Assembly (NCBI GenBank): GCA_964482585.1
Contig: CAYZYO010000089.1
Coordinates: 1 to 9,693, forward strand
DNA length: 9,693 bases
Reading direction: 5' to 3'
From: CAYZYO01 sp964482585
Lineage (GTDB): Bacteria > Bacillota > Syntrophomonadia > Syntrophomonadales > Syntrophomonadaceae
Part shown: one piece after another, positions 1-6,204 of the stretch
How positions within the stretch are numbered: the first letter of the stretch is position 1
How the letters are laid out: each line of letters begins with the position of its first letter
The notes under the pieces: model-generated
Database searches by the model: none
Told to the model about the DNA's origin: nothing
Seen by the model: only the letters and a program-made list of their open reading frames with translations
Position numbers and translations under genes: made by a program

Positions 1-63
1 GTAATTTTCCAACTGTCCGACTAGTTGTGTTAATCAGTGGTTAATTATATCTAAAAAAGGGGA

Positions 64-92
64 TTGCATGTATCATTTTTATATGATATACT
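64..92 (+). promoter_or_regulatory. Promoter of the infC-rpmI-rplT operon
   Basis: A TTGCAT -35 box (64-69) and a TATACT -10 box (87-92) are separated by exactly 17 bp. A TG dinucleotide one base before the -10 (84-85) makes it an extended -10 element. Transcription would start near 98-100, immediately upstream of the structured leader, so the operon promoter appears to lie inside this window. The call rests on sequence match alone. Confidence 0.65.
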
Positions 93-97
93 CCGTT

Positions 98-256
98 ATG
101 TACTAAGTAGGAGCTTTGCTTCTCACCTTACAACTGGTGTTCGTAAGGTATTCAATAACTAAAATGTATAGTCTATGGTAATAGTATAGTATGTAGTTAT
201 TGAAAAAGCGAGTTCTTACAACTCGCTTTTTTTAAATTTTAGGAGGTGTACATCTT
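98..256 (+). promoter_or_regulatory. Ribosomal protein L20-type leader (cis-regulatory RNA)
   Basis: This is the 5' leader of infC-rpmI-rplT. Visible helices are GGAGC/GCTTC near 109-122, ACCTTAC (125-131) with GTAAGGT (143-149), and an 11-bp long-range helix of TTCAATAACTA (151-161) with TAGTTATTGAA (194-204). The last helix overlaps the first bases of the terminator stem at 203, so the two structures should influence each other. In B. subtilis the equivalent leader is bound by L20, which promotes premature termination of its own operon. The same role is inferred here from position, gene order and architecture. I did not match it base by base to the family consensus. Confidence 0.7.
203..233 (+). 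terminator. Leader terminator (attenuator) before infC
   Basis: AAAAAGCGAGTT (203-214) and AACTCGCTTTTT (220-231) form a perfect 12-bp stem with loop CTTAC, followed by a run of T. It lies between the promoter and the infC ribosome binding site, so it is an attenuator and not the end of an upstream gene. Confidence 0.85.
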
Positions 257-790
257 ATCAGTAAGGATTGGAGAGTAAATGAAAGCATCCGGGTTAGAGA
301 AGTCAGGCTGGTCAGTGATACTGGTGAACAATTGGGTATAGTCCCTATTAAACAAGCCCTGGAAATATCTATGGAGAAAAATTTAGATCTGGTTGAAGTT
401 GCCCCATTAGCTAAACCGCCTGTATGCCGTTTAATGGATTATGGGAAGTTTAAGTTTGAACAAAATAAACGTGAAAAAGAGGCTCGTAAAAAACAAAAGG
501 TTATTTCCGTTAAAGAAGTAAAAATGCGCCCTAATATTGATGAGCATGATTTTCAGGTAAAGGCTAAAAATGCCAGAAAGTTTTTAACATCCGGGGATAA
601 AGTTAAGCTCACTATTATGTTCAGGGGCAGACAGATTACCCACCCGGAACTGGGAGAAAAGCTGTCTCTTAAACTTGCTGAACAATTATCTGATATTTCA
701 ACAATTGAAAAGAATCCCAAAGTAGAAGGGAGAAATATGACAACAATTTTTGTACCTAAAGCAGAAAGCGAAAAGAAGGAGGAAGCTTAA
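257..790 (+). CDS. infC: Translation initiation factor IF-3
   Basis: IF-3 binds the 30S subunit and checks start-codon/initiator-tRNA pairing. From the chosen start the protein has 177 residues, the usual length. The N-terminal domain (about 1-75) has the ISKD-like start, VRLVSDTGEQLG and the conserved AKPPVCRLMDYGKFKFEQ stretch. The C-terminal domain (about 80-168) has VKEVKMRPNIDEHDF, FRGRQITHPELG and KVEGRNM. No ATG, GTG or TTG fits the true N terminus: the first TTG (332) would delete conserved residues. Homology and the AGGAGG at 241-246 place the start at ATC 257 (10-nt spacing), or less likely CTT 254. A rare start codon is the known basis of infC autoregulation. The stop overlaps the rpmI start by one base. 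Confidence 0.93.
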   Translation: MSKDWRVNESIRVREVRLVSDTGEQLGIVPIKQALEISMEKNLDLVEVAPLAKPPVCRLMDYGKFKFEQNKREKEARKKQKVISVKEVKMRPNIDEHDFQVKAKNARKFLTSGDKVKLTIMFRGRQITHPELGEKLSLKLAEQLSDISTIEKNPKVEGRNMTTIFVPKAESEKKEEA

Positions 791-984
791 TGCCTAAAAT
801 GAAGACCCATCGAGGTGCGGCCAAGAGATTTAAAAAAACTGGTTCTGGTAAAGTAAAAAGATCTAAGGCTTATGCCAGTCATCTTTTAGGAAACAAGAGT
901 CCTAAAAGAAAAAGAAATCTAAGGAAAGCTGGCCTGGTAAGTAAAGAAGAGACTAAGAGAATTTCTAGATTAATTCCTTACTAA
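790..984 (+). CDS. rpmI: 50S ribosomal protein L35
   Basis: This is a small, highly basic protein of the large ribosomal subunit, 64 residues and full length. It opens with the family signature MPKMKTHRGAAKRFKKTGSGK, continues with KRSKAYASHLLGNKSPKRKRNLRKA, and ends with the typical RLIPY. Its ATG shares one base with the infC stop codon (TAATG), and AAGGAGG at 776-782 inside the end of infC serves as its ribosome binding site, so translation is probably coupled to infC. It is the middle gene of the infC-rpmI-rplT operon and is expected to be repressed by L20 through the upstream leader. Confidence 0.97.
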   Translation: MPKMKTHRGAAKRFKKTGSGKVKRSKAYASHLLGNKSPKRKRNLRKAGLVSKEETKRISRLIPY

Positions 985-1004
985 TAATTAGGAGGTACTT
1001 AGTT

Positions 1005-1355
1005 ATGCCAAGAGTTAAGCGTGGAGTAACTTCACATAGAAGACATAAAAAAATATTAAAAATGGCTAAAGGCTATAGAGGTAGTAAATCCAAGCTTTTT
1101 AAAGTAGCAAATCAACAGGTGATGAAATCCGGGCAGTATTCTTATATTCATAGAAGGCTTAAAAAAAGAGACTTCCGCAAGTTATGGATTGCACGAATAA
1201 ATGCTGCAGCTCGTGATAATGGTACTACTTACAGCAGAATGGTTCATGGGCTTAAAGTAGCCGGTGTTGATATAAACCGCAAAGTCCTGGCAGAATTGGC
1301 TATAGCTGATCCCCAGGGATTTACCGAACTAGCCGAGTTGTCTAAAAAGCAATAG
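1005..1355 (+). CDS. rplT: 50S ribosomal protein L20
   Basis: L20 is a primary 23S rRNA-binding protein needed for assembly of the large subunit. In Bacillota it is also the repressor of its own operon, through the leader RNA. The 116 residues cover the whole family: MPRVKRGVTSHRRHKKILKM, the basic AKGYRGSKSKLFKVANQQVMKSG helix, RRLKKRDFRKLWIARINAAAR, and the C-terminal globular part with LKVAGVDINRKVLAELA. An AGGAGGT at 990-996 sits 8 nt before the ATG. It is the last gene of the operon, followed 12 nt later by an intrinsic terminator. Confidence 0.97.
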   Translation: MPRVKRGVTSHRRHKKILKMAKGYRGSKSKLFKVANQQVMKSGQYSYIHRRLKKRDFRKLWIARINAAARDNGTTYSRMVHGLKVAGVDINRKVLAELAIADPQGFTELAELSKKQ

Positions 1356-1367
1356 TATTTCAGGTTT

Positions 1368-1398
1368 AAAAAGTATGGCCAGGTGCCATGCTTTTTTT
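1368..1398 (+). terminator. Intrinsic terminator of the infC-rpmI-rplT operon
   Basis: AAAAAGTATGGC (1368-1379) pairs with GCCATGCTTTTT (1385-1396) around loop CAGGT, with one T-G wobble, and runs into seven T's. It lies just after the rplT stop and separates the ribosomal operon from the repeat element and methyltransferase gene. Confidence 0.9.
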
Positions 1399-1400
1399 AT

Positions 1401-1590
1401 TAGAAAGTTGGTCAGTTGGAAAGTTAGAAAGTTGGTCAGGGGAAGCTCATACAAATTATGAACAATAGTTAAACAGTAGTTGAACAATAGTTGAACAGTG
1501 GTTGAACAATAGTTAAATGATAGTTGGAACCGGATGAGTTAAGTGTGTCATCTACTTTCCAACTTTCCAACCTTCCACTTTCCAACTATA
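1401..1590. repeat. Intergenic inverted-repeat element with an 11-bp tandem core
   Basis: The left arm (about 1401-1439) consists of repeated GTTGG/AAAGTT words. The right arm (about 1553-1588) consists of repeated TTTCCAAC words. The right arm reversed matches the left arm well, for example GTTGGAAAGTTGGAAAG against GTTGGAAAGTTAGAAAG. Between them lie six tandem 11-mers (1460-1525), and a non-repetitive piece (1526-1552) precedes the right arm. The whole has the look of a small non-coding dispersed or foldback element. Transcribed, it could form a long hairpin ending right before the methyltransferase ribosome binding site. No open reading frame, transposase or clear target-site duplication was seen. 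Confidence 0.7.
1460..1525 (+). repeat. Six tandem copies of an 11-bp unit
   Basis: The copies are GAACAATAGTT, AAACAGTAGTT, GAACAATAGTT, GAACAGTGGTT, GAACAATAGTT and AAATGATAGTT. Odd-numbered copies are identical and even-numbered ones vary, so the array also reads as three copies of a 22-bp unit. That suggests expansion by slippage or unequal exchange of the 22-mer. The period is not a multiple of three, so the array is not coding. Confidence 0.85.
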
Positions 1591-1607
1591 AAAGCGGGGA
1601 AGATTTC

Positions 1608-2402
1608 ATGAAGCGAATAACATCCAGGGAAAATGACAATATTAAACAGGTTTTAAAACTCAGGAAAAAAAAGTACCGGGATAGAGATAATATGTTTTCC
1701 ATTGAAGGCAAAAAAATGCTGGGAGAAGCTCTGCGCTGCCGTGAATTGCTGGTAAAGATTTTTATTGAAGAGTCTGTTGCTGAAGAATACCTTCATTTTA
1801 AGAATACCCTACCGGGGGTAGAAAAAAATATTCTTGACAGCAGATTGATGAACACTATTTGTGATACTGAAACTCCTCAAGGGATTGCGGCTATTGTAAA
1901 AAAACCGGTTTGGTCTATTGAAAACATTATAGACCAAAAAGCATTTTTTATTCTATTAGATCAAATCTCTGATCCAGGGAACATGGGGACAATAATACGA
2001 ACAAGTTGGGGGCTGGGAGTAGATGGTATTCTATTAACCGGTGGTTGTGTTGATCCTTTTAACCCGAAAGTAATCCGGGCAACAATGGGAGGAGTATTTA
2101 ACTTACCTTTATTTGTTAATTCTTTAGATGAACATATTAAACTCCTTAAGAAAAACAACTACAGCTTCATGGGTGCTTCTCTGGAAACAGAAATCAGCGT
2201 GTATTCTATGGATTTTAAAGGTCCTCTAGTAGTAGTCATCGGCAGTGAATCCAGCGGCATAAGTGAAGAAATACAAGGAGTATGTGAAAAGTTTTTTAAG
2301 ATACCTTTAAATCCTGGAGTTGATTCTTTGAATGCGGCAGTAGCCTGTGCTATAATTACAAGTGAGATTAATAAACAGAGGAGAAGTTTCTCTTTGTTTT
2401 GA
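1608..2402 (+). CDS. TrmH/SpoU-family RNA 2'-O-methyltransferase
   Basis: This is predicted to transfer a methyl group from S-adenosylmethionine to a ribose 2'-OH in rRNA or tRNA. The N-terminal substrate-binding domain (about 1-100) contains ITSREND and FSIEGKKMLGEAL. The SPOUT knot domain carries motif 1 DPGNMGTIIRT (122-132; Asn125 and Arg131 are the expected conserved residues), motif 2 IGSESSGIS (211-219) and motif 3 IPLNPGVDSLNAAVACAI (232-249). The 264 residues are normal for the family. ATG 1608 follows GGGGAAG and starts at the conserved N terminus; an in-frame TTG at 1524 would add translated repeat sequence. B. subtilis ysgA holds the same place before pheS-pheT. The exact target nucleotide cannot be read from sequence. 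Confidence 0.92.
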   Translation: MKRITSRENDNIKQVLKLRKKKYRDRDNMFSIEGKKMLGEALRCRELLVKIFIEESVAEEYLHFKNTLPGVEKNILDSRLMNTICDTETPQGIAAIVKKPVWSIENIIDQKAFFILLDQISDPGNMGTIIRTSWGLGVDGILLTGGCVDPFNPKVIRATMGGVFNLPLFVNSLDEHIKLLKKNNYSFMGASLETEISVYSMDFKGPLVVVIGSESSGISEEIQGVCEKFFKIPLNPGVDSLNAAVACAIITSEINKQRRSFSLF

Positions 2403-2422
2403 CAAAACCTGTATGATATAAT
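2394..2422 (+). promoter_or_regulatory. Promoter for the yqzL-like gene, T-box and pheST
   Basis: A perfect TATAAT -10 box (2417-2422) is preceded by TG at 2414-2415, giving an extended -10. A TTGTTT -35 box (2394-2399) lies at 17-bp spacing. A TTGACA at 2399-2404 is a better -35 word but is only 12 bp from the -10, so it is probably not used with it. The promoter overlaps the last codons of the methyltransferase gene. Transcription would start near 2429. Confidence 0.6.
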
Positions 2423-2466
2423 AACTGCAGTTCGACCCTACATAATGTTGGGAGGGTGAACCCAAA

Positions 2467-2559
2467 GTGATAAATCAAGCTGATAGCCTGTGGTTTATGT
2501 TTGAAAAATCTGGCTGCATAATATATTACCTTTTATACAAAATGCTTATGACTCAATAA
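2467..2559 (+). CDS. YqzL-like small protein
   Basis: A 30-codon open reading frame starts at GTG and follows a Shine-Dalgarno-like GGAGGGTGA (2451-2459). The product contains LWFMFEKSGCIIYYLLYK. This fits the W-x-x-F-E-x-T-G-S-x-x-x-Y-L-L-Y-K pattern that I recall for the YqzL-like family of uncharacterised small Bacillota proteins. It lies between its likely promoter (2394-2422) and the T-box, so it may be made whether or not the T-box allows read-through into pheS. GGG/CCC arms (2450-2452 or 2454-2456 with 2461-2463) could mask the ribosome binding site. Function is unknown. The family match is from pattern memory, and a chance ORF is the alternative. Confidence 0.6.
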   Translation: MINQADSLWFMFEKSGCIIYYLLYKMLMTQ

Positions 2560-2571
2560 GTATTAAATGTT

Positions 2572-2807
2572 ATGAACAGGATAAGTAGCCTGCTGGTAAC
2601 CCTTCAGGGAGGCTGTGTCATAGACTGAGAGTATAGCCAGGGGGAAGGCAATGCGAATTCACCTGGGAGCAGTGGATTGAACTTATAGTAGATCTTACCG
2701 GTTACCACCGTTATAGGTATTAAGATGATTGGACTATTTCGTTCAATTAATAAGGGTGGTACCGCGGAGAAATCTCTTTCGTCCCTTGAAGTGACGAAAG
2801 TTTTTTT
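2572..2807 (+). promoter_or_regulatory. T-box leader responding to uncharged tRNA-Phe
   Basis: The stem I base is formed by ATAAG (2581-2585) with CTTAT (2682-2686). The AGGGAGGCTG and ACTGAGAG elements follow on the ascending side. The specifier loop reads GAA-UUC-ACC, with UUC (Phe) at 2658-2660, followed by CCTGGGAGC. CCGTTAT (2712-2718) is the conserved stem III lead. The T-box proper, AAGGGTGGTACCGCGG, is at 2752-2767. Its UGGU (2757-2760) is complementary to a tRNA acceptor end of ACCA, consistent with tRNA-Phe. Uncharged tRNA-Phe would stabilise the antiterminator and permit transcription into pheS. Specifier and downstream gene agree. Confidence 0.95.
2776..2807 (+). terminator. T-box-controlled terminator before pheS
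   Basis: CTTTCGTC (2776-2783) pairs with GACGAAAG (2793-2800), followed by seven T's. It lies directly after the T-box sequence and 14 nt before the pheS ribosome binding site. It is the default fold when tRNA-Phe is charged. Confidence 0.92.
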
Positions 2808-2836
2808 ATTTTCTGAAACAAGGAGGTTAAGGTTAT

Positions 2837-3859
2837 ATGCTAAATAAATTAATGGCAATAAAAACCAGTGCAGAAAAGCAGATATCTAATGTAAGTAATT
2901 TAGATGAAATAAAAGCATTTAAAGTGAAAATCCTGGGAAGAAAAGGCGAAATCACTCGCCTTTTAAGGGGACTGAAAGATTTATCAGTCGAAGAAAGGGC
3001 TCAGGTCGGTCAAGCGGCCAATGAGTTCAAGCAACAACTGGAAGAAATAGTAGATGCCAGGGAAGAAGAGATAAAAAAACAGGAGTTAGACAGAAAACTA
3101 GCCCTGGAAAATATTGATGTAACCTTACCCGGGCTGGCACTTCAAAGAGGTTCCAAGCATTCGCTTACGCAGATAGAAGATGAAATAACAGAGATATTTA
3201 TGGGAATGGGTTTTGGTATTGCTGAAGGACCAGAAGTAGAATTAGATTACTATAATTTCGAAGCTTTAAACGTAACTAAAGATCATCCGGCTCGTGATAT
3301 GCAGGATTCTTTCTATATCAGTGAAGAGGTTGTTCTTAGGACTCATACCTCGCCGGTACAGGTTAGAACAATGGAAAAAATGGCTCCCCAGGTTCCAATA
3401 AAGATTATTGTACCTGGAAGAGTGTATCGCCGGGATGATGATGCTACTCATTCACCTATGTTTAGTCAAGTAGAAGGGCTGGTCATAGATAAAAGAATAA
3501 CCTTTGCTAACCTGAAAGGAACCCTTATGCAGTTTGCGCAGAAAATATTCGATCAAGATCTTAAAGTGCGATACCGCCCGAGTTTTTTCCCCTTCACCGA
3601 ACCCAGTGCTGAAATGGATATATCATGTGTTAACTGCCAGGGTAAAGGCTGCCGGGTATGTTCACATACCGGATGGCTTGAGATATTGGGAGCAGGAATG
3701 GTGCACCCCCGGGTTCTGCAATATGGTGGATATGATCCGGAACAGGTAACCGGTTTTGCTTTTGGCATGGGGATTGAAAGAATAGCAATGTTAAAATACG
3801 GTATAAATGATCTAAGATTATTCTTTGATAATGATATCAGGTTTTTAAAACAGTTCTAG
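2837..3859 (+). CDS. pheS: Phenylalanine-tRNA ligase alpha subunit
   Basis: This is the catalytic subunit of the heterotetrameric class II PheRS, which activates phenylalanine and charges tRNA-Phe in the cytosol. It has 340 residues, the standard length. Residues 1-90 form the charged N-terminal coiled-coil arm. The catalytic core has GPEVELDYYNFEALN (131-145), HPARDMQDSFY (150-160), motif 2 around GRVYRRDDDATHSPMFSQVEG (194-214), FFPFTEPSAEMD (250-261) and motif 3 GFAFGMGIERIAML (306-319). A CxxC-x4-CxxC cluster (Cys264, 267, 272, 275) precedes GWLEILGAGMVHP, as I recall for many Bacillota PheS; metal binding is not certain. AGGAGGT at 2821-2827 fixes the ATG. pheT follows after 13 nt. Confidence 0.97.
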   Translation: MLNKLMAIKTSAEKQISNVSNLDEIKAFKVKILGRKGEITRLLRGLKDLSVEERAQVGQAANEFKQQLEEIVDAREEEIKKQELDRKLALENIDVTLPGLALQRGSKHSLTQIEDEITEIFMGMGFGIAEGPEVELDYYNFEALNVTKDHPARDMQDSFYISEEVVLRTHTSPVQVRTMEKMAPQVPIKIIVPGRVYRRDDDATHSPMFSQVEGLVIDKRITFANLKGTLMQFAQKIFDQDLKVRYRPSFFPFTEPSAEMDISCVNCQGKGCRVCSHTGWLEILGAGMVHPRVLQYGGYDPEQVTGFAFGMGIERIAMLKYGINDLRLFFDNDIRFLKQF

Positions 3860-3872
3860 GGAGGTATATTTT

Positions 3873-5927
3873 ATGGGAGTATCAATAAATTGGTTAAAAA
3901 AGTATATAGATTTTAGCTGGCAGCCAGAAGAATTGGCTCATAGATTAACCATGGCCGGAATTGCGGTTGAGGGAGTAGAGAAAAATGATAGCGATTGGGA
4001 AATGGAACTGGATCTAACCCCTAACCGGGGAGACTGTCTGGGGCTTATCAATCTGGCCCGCGAGGTAGGAGCATTAAATGGCAATAAAGTAAAAATTCCA
4101 GAGGTATTGTTAAATGAAACAGATGAAGATATAACAGATTATATAAATATAGAGATTTTAGCACCAGACCTTTGCCCTAGATATGCCGCCCGCATAATAA
4201 AGAACTGTGACATTAAACCGTCCCCGGATTGGATGCAGGAGGCCCTGTTGAATTCGGGGATCAGGCCGATTAATAATATAGTAGATATTACCAATTATGT
4301 ACTATTAGAAACAAATCAACCCCTGCATGCCTTTGACTATCACCTGCTGGGGAAAGAAAACAAGATTTTGGTAAGAAGAGCATTTCCAAAAGAAAAAATA
4401 ACCACCCTGGATGGCTTTGATAGAGAACTGGATGAAGAAATGCTGGTCATTACTGATGGACAAAGGCCGGTAGCTCTAGCCGGGATTATGGGTGGTGAGA
4501 ACACTGAAATTACAGAGGAGACAACCGATGTGCTCTTAGAATCAGCCAACTTTTTAAGAACCAACATAAGAAAAACTTCCAGAAAACTTGGTTTAAGAAG
4601 TGATTCCTCAGTACGGTTTGAGAAAGGCTCTGATGTTAACGGGGTTATTTATGCAGTAAATCGTGCAGCCCAGCTTATCCAGGAGCTAGCTGGAGGTGAG
4701 GTTTTAAAGCGAATATACGATGTATATCCTGAACCGGCAATATCTAAACAAGTAATTCTAAGGCCCCGGAGAGTTAATTACCTTTTAGACACCAAACTCA
4801 GTAAAGAGCAGGTAAAGGACTACTTAATTAAACTTGGCTTTAGCTTAAAAGAGGATAAAAACGAATTTATAGTAGATATCCCAAGTTACCGGCCGGATAT
4901 AGAAATGGAAGTAGACCTTATAGAGGAAGTCGCCAGGCTTCATGGCTATGACAGGATACCGGCTGATTTACCATGTGGAGAAACTGTTCAAGGAGGGCTG
5001 AATACCTACCAGACTTTCAGGGAAAAGGTCAGAACCATCATGGCCGGGAGTTTAAACGAAGTTATTACGTACAGTTTTATTAACCCGGCGGCCTATGATA
5101 GACTAATGCTTTCCCAGGATAGTCCTTTACGAGAAGTTGTCAGGATTGCGAATCCCCTTTCCGAGGAGCAGAGTGTGATGCGCACCATCCTGCTTCCAGG
5201 ACTCCTGGAGACGGTCAGCAGCAACTTAGCCAGAAAAAACCTGAATATAGCCATATTTGAAATTGGTTCGGTTTTTTATCCAGTACCGGAAAAACTGCCG
5301 GAACACAGATTATTTCTTGGGGCTGCGGTTACAGGAAATAATGAGGTCAATTGGCTAAAAACTAAAGTAACCATGGACTTCTTTTATCTTAAAGGCGTTC
5401 TGGAAGACCTGCTGCAGAGATCAAATGTCAAAGGATATAGATTTGTCCAGTTTAAGCATCCAAGCTATCATCCGGGAAGAACTGCTGCTTTAATGCATGA
5501 TGATGAACAGATTGGTATTATTGGCGAAATACACCCCATAGTTTTACAGCACTACAATATTAAAGACCCGACCTGTGCATTTGAACTTGATTTGGAAGTA
5601 TTATATAAACTAACGGAAAATACTAAAACCTTAAAGGAAATAGCACGATTTCCCAGTGTTGAACGGGATATTGCATTATTGCTTAATCTGGATATAAGTG
5701 CTGATAACGTGCTGGAAGTTATTAGAAAAGCAGAAAAAGATATACTACAAAATATACTAATTTTTGATGTTTATACTGGCAAGCAGGTACCTGAAGGTTA
5801 TAAGAGTATGGCATTAAAGCTAACATTCCAATCACATGAAAATACTCTTACAGATGCCGATGTAAATACCAGTATTGACAAAATACTAAATGATTTACAA
5901 ACAGAACTAAGAGCTGTTTTAAGGTAG
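3873..5927 (+). CDS. pheT: Phenylalanine-tRNA ligase beta subunit, short form
   Basis: This is the partner of PheS. The beta subunit carries editing of mischarged Tyr-tRNA-Phe and tRNA anticodon recognition. Domains in order: B1 (1-36), B3/B4 editing core (about 100-270, with RPINNIVDITNYVLLETNQPLHAFD at 131-155), B5 (about 293-362), class-II-like core (about 370-580) and a C-terminal FDX-ACB anticodon-binding domain (about 591-684). At 684 residues it is about 110 shorter than the usual near-800. The gap is clean: AVEGVEK (31-37) is followed almost at once by MELDLTPNRGDCLG (44-57), so the EMAP-II-like tRNA-binding domain is absent without loss of frame. GGGAGGT at 3859-3865 supports the ATG. 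Confidence 0.96.
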   Translation: MGVSINWLKKYIDFSWQPEELAHRLTMAGIAVEGVEKNDSDWEMELDLTPNRGDCLGLINLAREVGALNGNKVKIPEVLLNETDEDITDYINIEILAPDLCPRYAARIIKNCDIKPSPDWMQEALLNSGIRPINNIVDITNYVLLETNQPLHAFDYHLLGKENKILVRRAFPKEKITTLDGFDRELDEEMLVITDGQRPVALAGIMGGENTEITEETTDVLLESANFLRTNIRKTSRKLGLRSDSSVRFEKGSDVNGVIYAVNRAAQLIQELAGGEVLKRIYDVYPEPAISKQVILRPRRVNYLLDTKLSKEQVKDYLIKLGFSLKEDKNEFIVDIPSYRPDIEMEVDLIEEVARLHGYDRIPADLPCGETVQGGLNTYQTFREKVRTIMAGSLNEVITYSFINPAAYDRLMLSQDSPLREVVRIANPLSEEQSVMRTILLPGLLETVSSNLARKNLNIAIFEIGSVFYPVPEKLPEHRLFLGAAVTGNNEVNWLKTKVTMDFFYLKGVLEDLLQRSNVKGYRFVQFKHPSYHPGRTAALMHDDEQIGIIGEIHPIVLQHYNIKDPTCAFELDLEVLYKLTENTKTLKEIARFPSVERDIALLLNLDISADNVLEVIRKAEKDILQNILIFDVYTGKQVPEGYKSMALKLTFQSHENTLTDADVNTSIDKILNDLQTELRAVLR

Positions 5928-5998
5928 GAAAATAGTATTATTTGTAAAAAGGAATAAGTTTTTTGTAGTCGAATATACTTAAATAAACCATTAAATAG

Positions 5999-6029
5999 GC
6001 ACGGTAATTGTAATATAATCAATCCGTGC
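5999..6029 (+). other. Conserved-looking hairpin in the pheT 3' region
   Basis: GCACGG (5999-6004) pairs with CCGTGC (6024-6029), and ATTG (6007-6010) with CAAT (6020-6023). A two-base bulge and a 9-nt loop give a 10-bp hairpin just upstream of the next one. Its loop contains TATAAT, which argues against reading that word as a promoter. Role unknown. Confidence 0.5.
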
Positions 6030-6031
6030 AA

Positions 6032-6053
6032 GGAGGGCCAAAAGCCCTCTTTT
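6032..6053 (+). terminator. Likely intrinsic terminator of pheST
   Basis: GAGGGC (6033-6038) pairs with GCCCTC (6044-6049) around loop CAAAA, followed by TTTTAATTT. It is about 105 nt after the pheT stop and is the best terminator candidate between pheT and the kinase gene. The short T-run makes it less than certain. Confidence 0.65.
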
Positions 6054-6058
6054 AATTT

Positions 6059-6125
6059 GGCCGCATAGGCATTACCTGATCGGCGAAAGTCTAGTCAGTA
6101 GGGCTACTCTGTTAATATATAGGAG
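6059..6125 (+). other. Structured leader candidate upstream of the kinase gene
   Basis: GCCG (6061-6064) with CGGC, enclosing AGG/CCT across a 3x3 internal loop, makes one hairpin (about 6061-6084). CAGTAG and CTACTCTG form a second (about 6096-6111). Downstream to 6160 the sequence is AT-rich, with GCTAA/TTAGC able to pair. The GC-rich helices stand out in AT-rich DNA. I compared it by eye with riboswitch classes I remember (c-di-GMP, ZTP, THF, guanidine, fluoride) and none fitted. Confidence 0.35.
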
Positions 6126-6204
6126 CTAATTAATAAATCCTCTTTTATCCCTTTAGCATATATTAATATTATATAATAGTAGTAAGGGAAGGGAGGTTTT
6201 GTCC

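Noticed and set aside
1460..1525. CRISPR array
   Set aside because: The repeats are 11-bp direct tandem copies without spacers, and no cas genes are near.
1564..1592. TTTCCA-17-TATAAA as a promoter for the methyltransferase
   Set aside because: The -35 match is weak and is one of several identical repeat words; the start would leave only about a 10-nt leader.
1524..1607. Upstream extension of the methyltransferase to an in-frame TTG
   Set aside because: It would translate the repeat element's arm, has no ribosome binding site, and adds residues before the conserved KRITSREN start.
2399..2404. TTGACA as the -35 of the promoter before the T-box
   Set aside because: It is only 12 bp from the TATAAT, too close for sigma-A; TTGTTT at 17 bp with an extended -10 fits better.
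3534..3768. Overlapping ORFs on both strands inside pheS
   Set aside because: They lie in alternate frames of a fully conserved pheS coding sequence and have no start signals of their own.
6014..6019. TATAAT as a promoter after pheT
   Set aside because: It is the loop of the 5999-6029 hairpin, there is no good -35 at the right distance, and a terminator follows directly.
6172..6177. TATAAT as the kinase gene promoter
   Set aside because: No acceptable -35 lies 16-18 bp upstream and the surroundings are simple AT-rich sequence, so the match may be chance.
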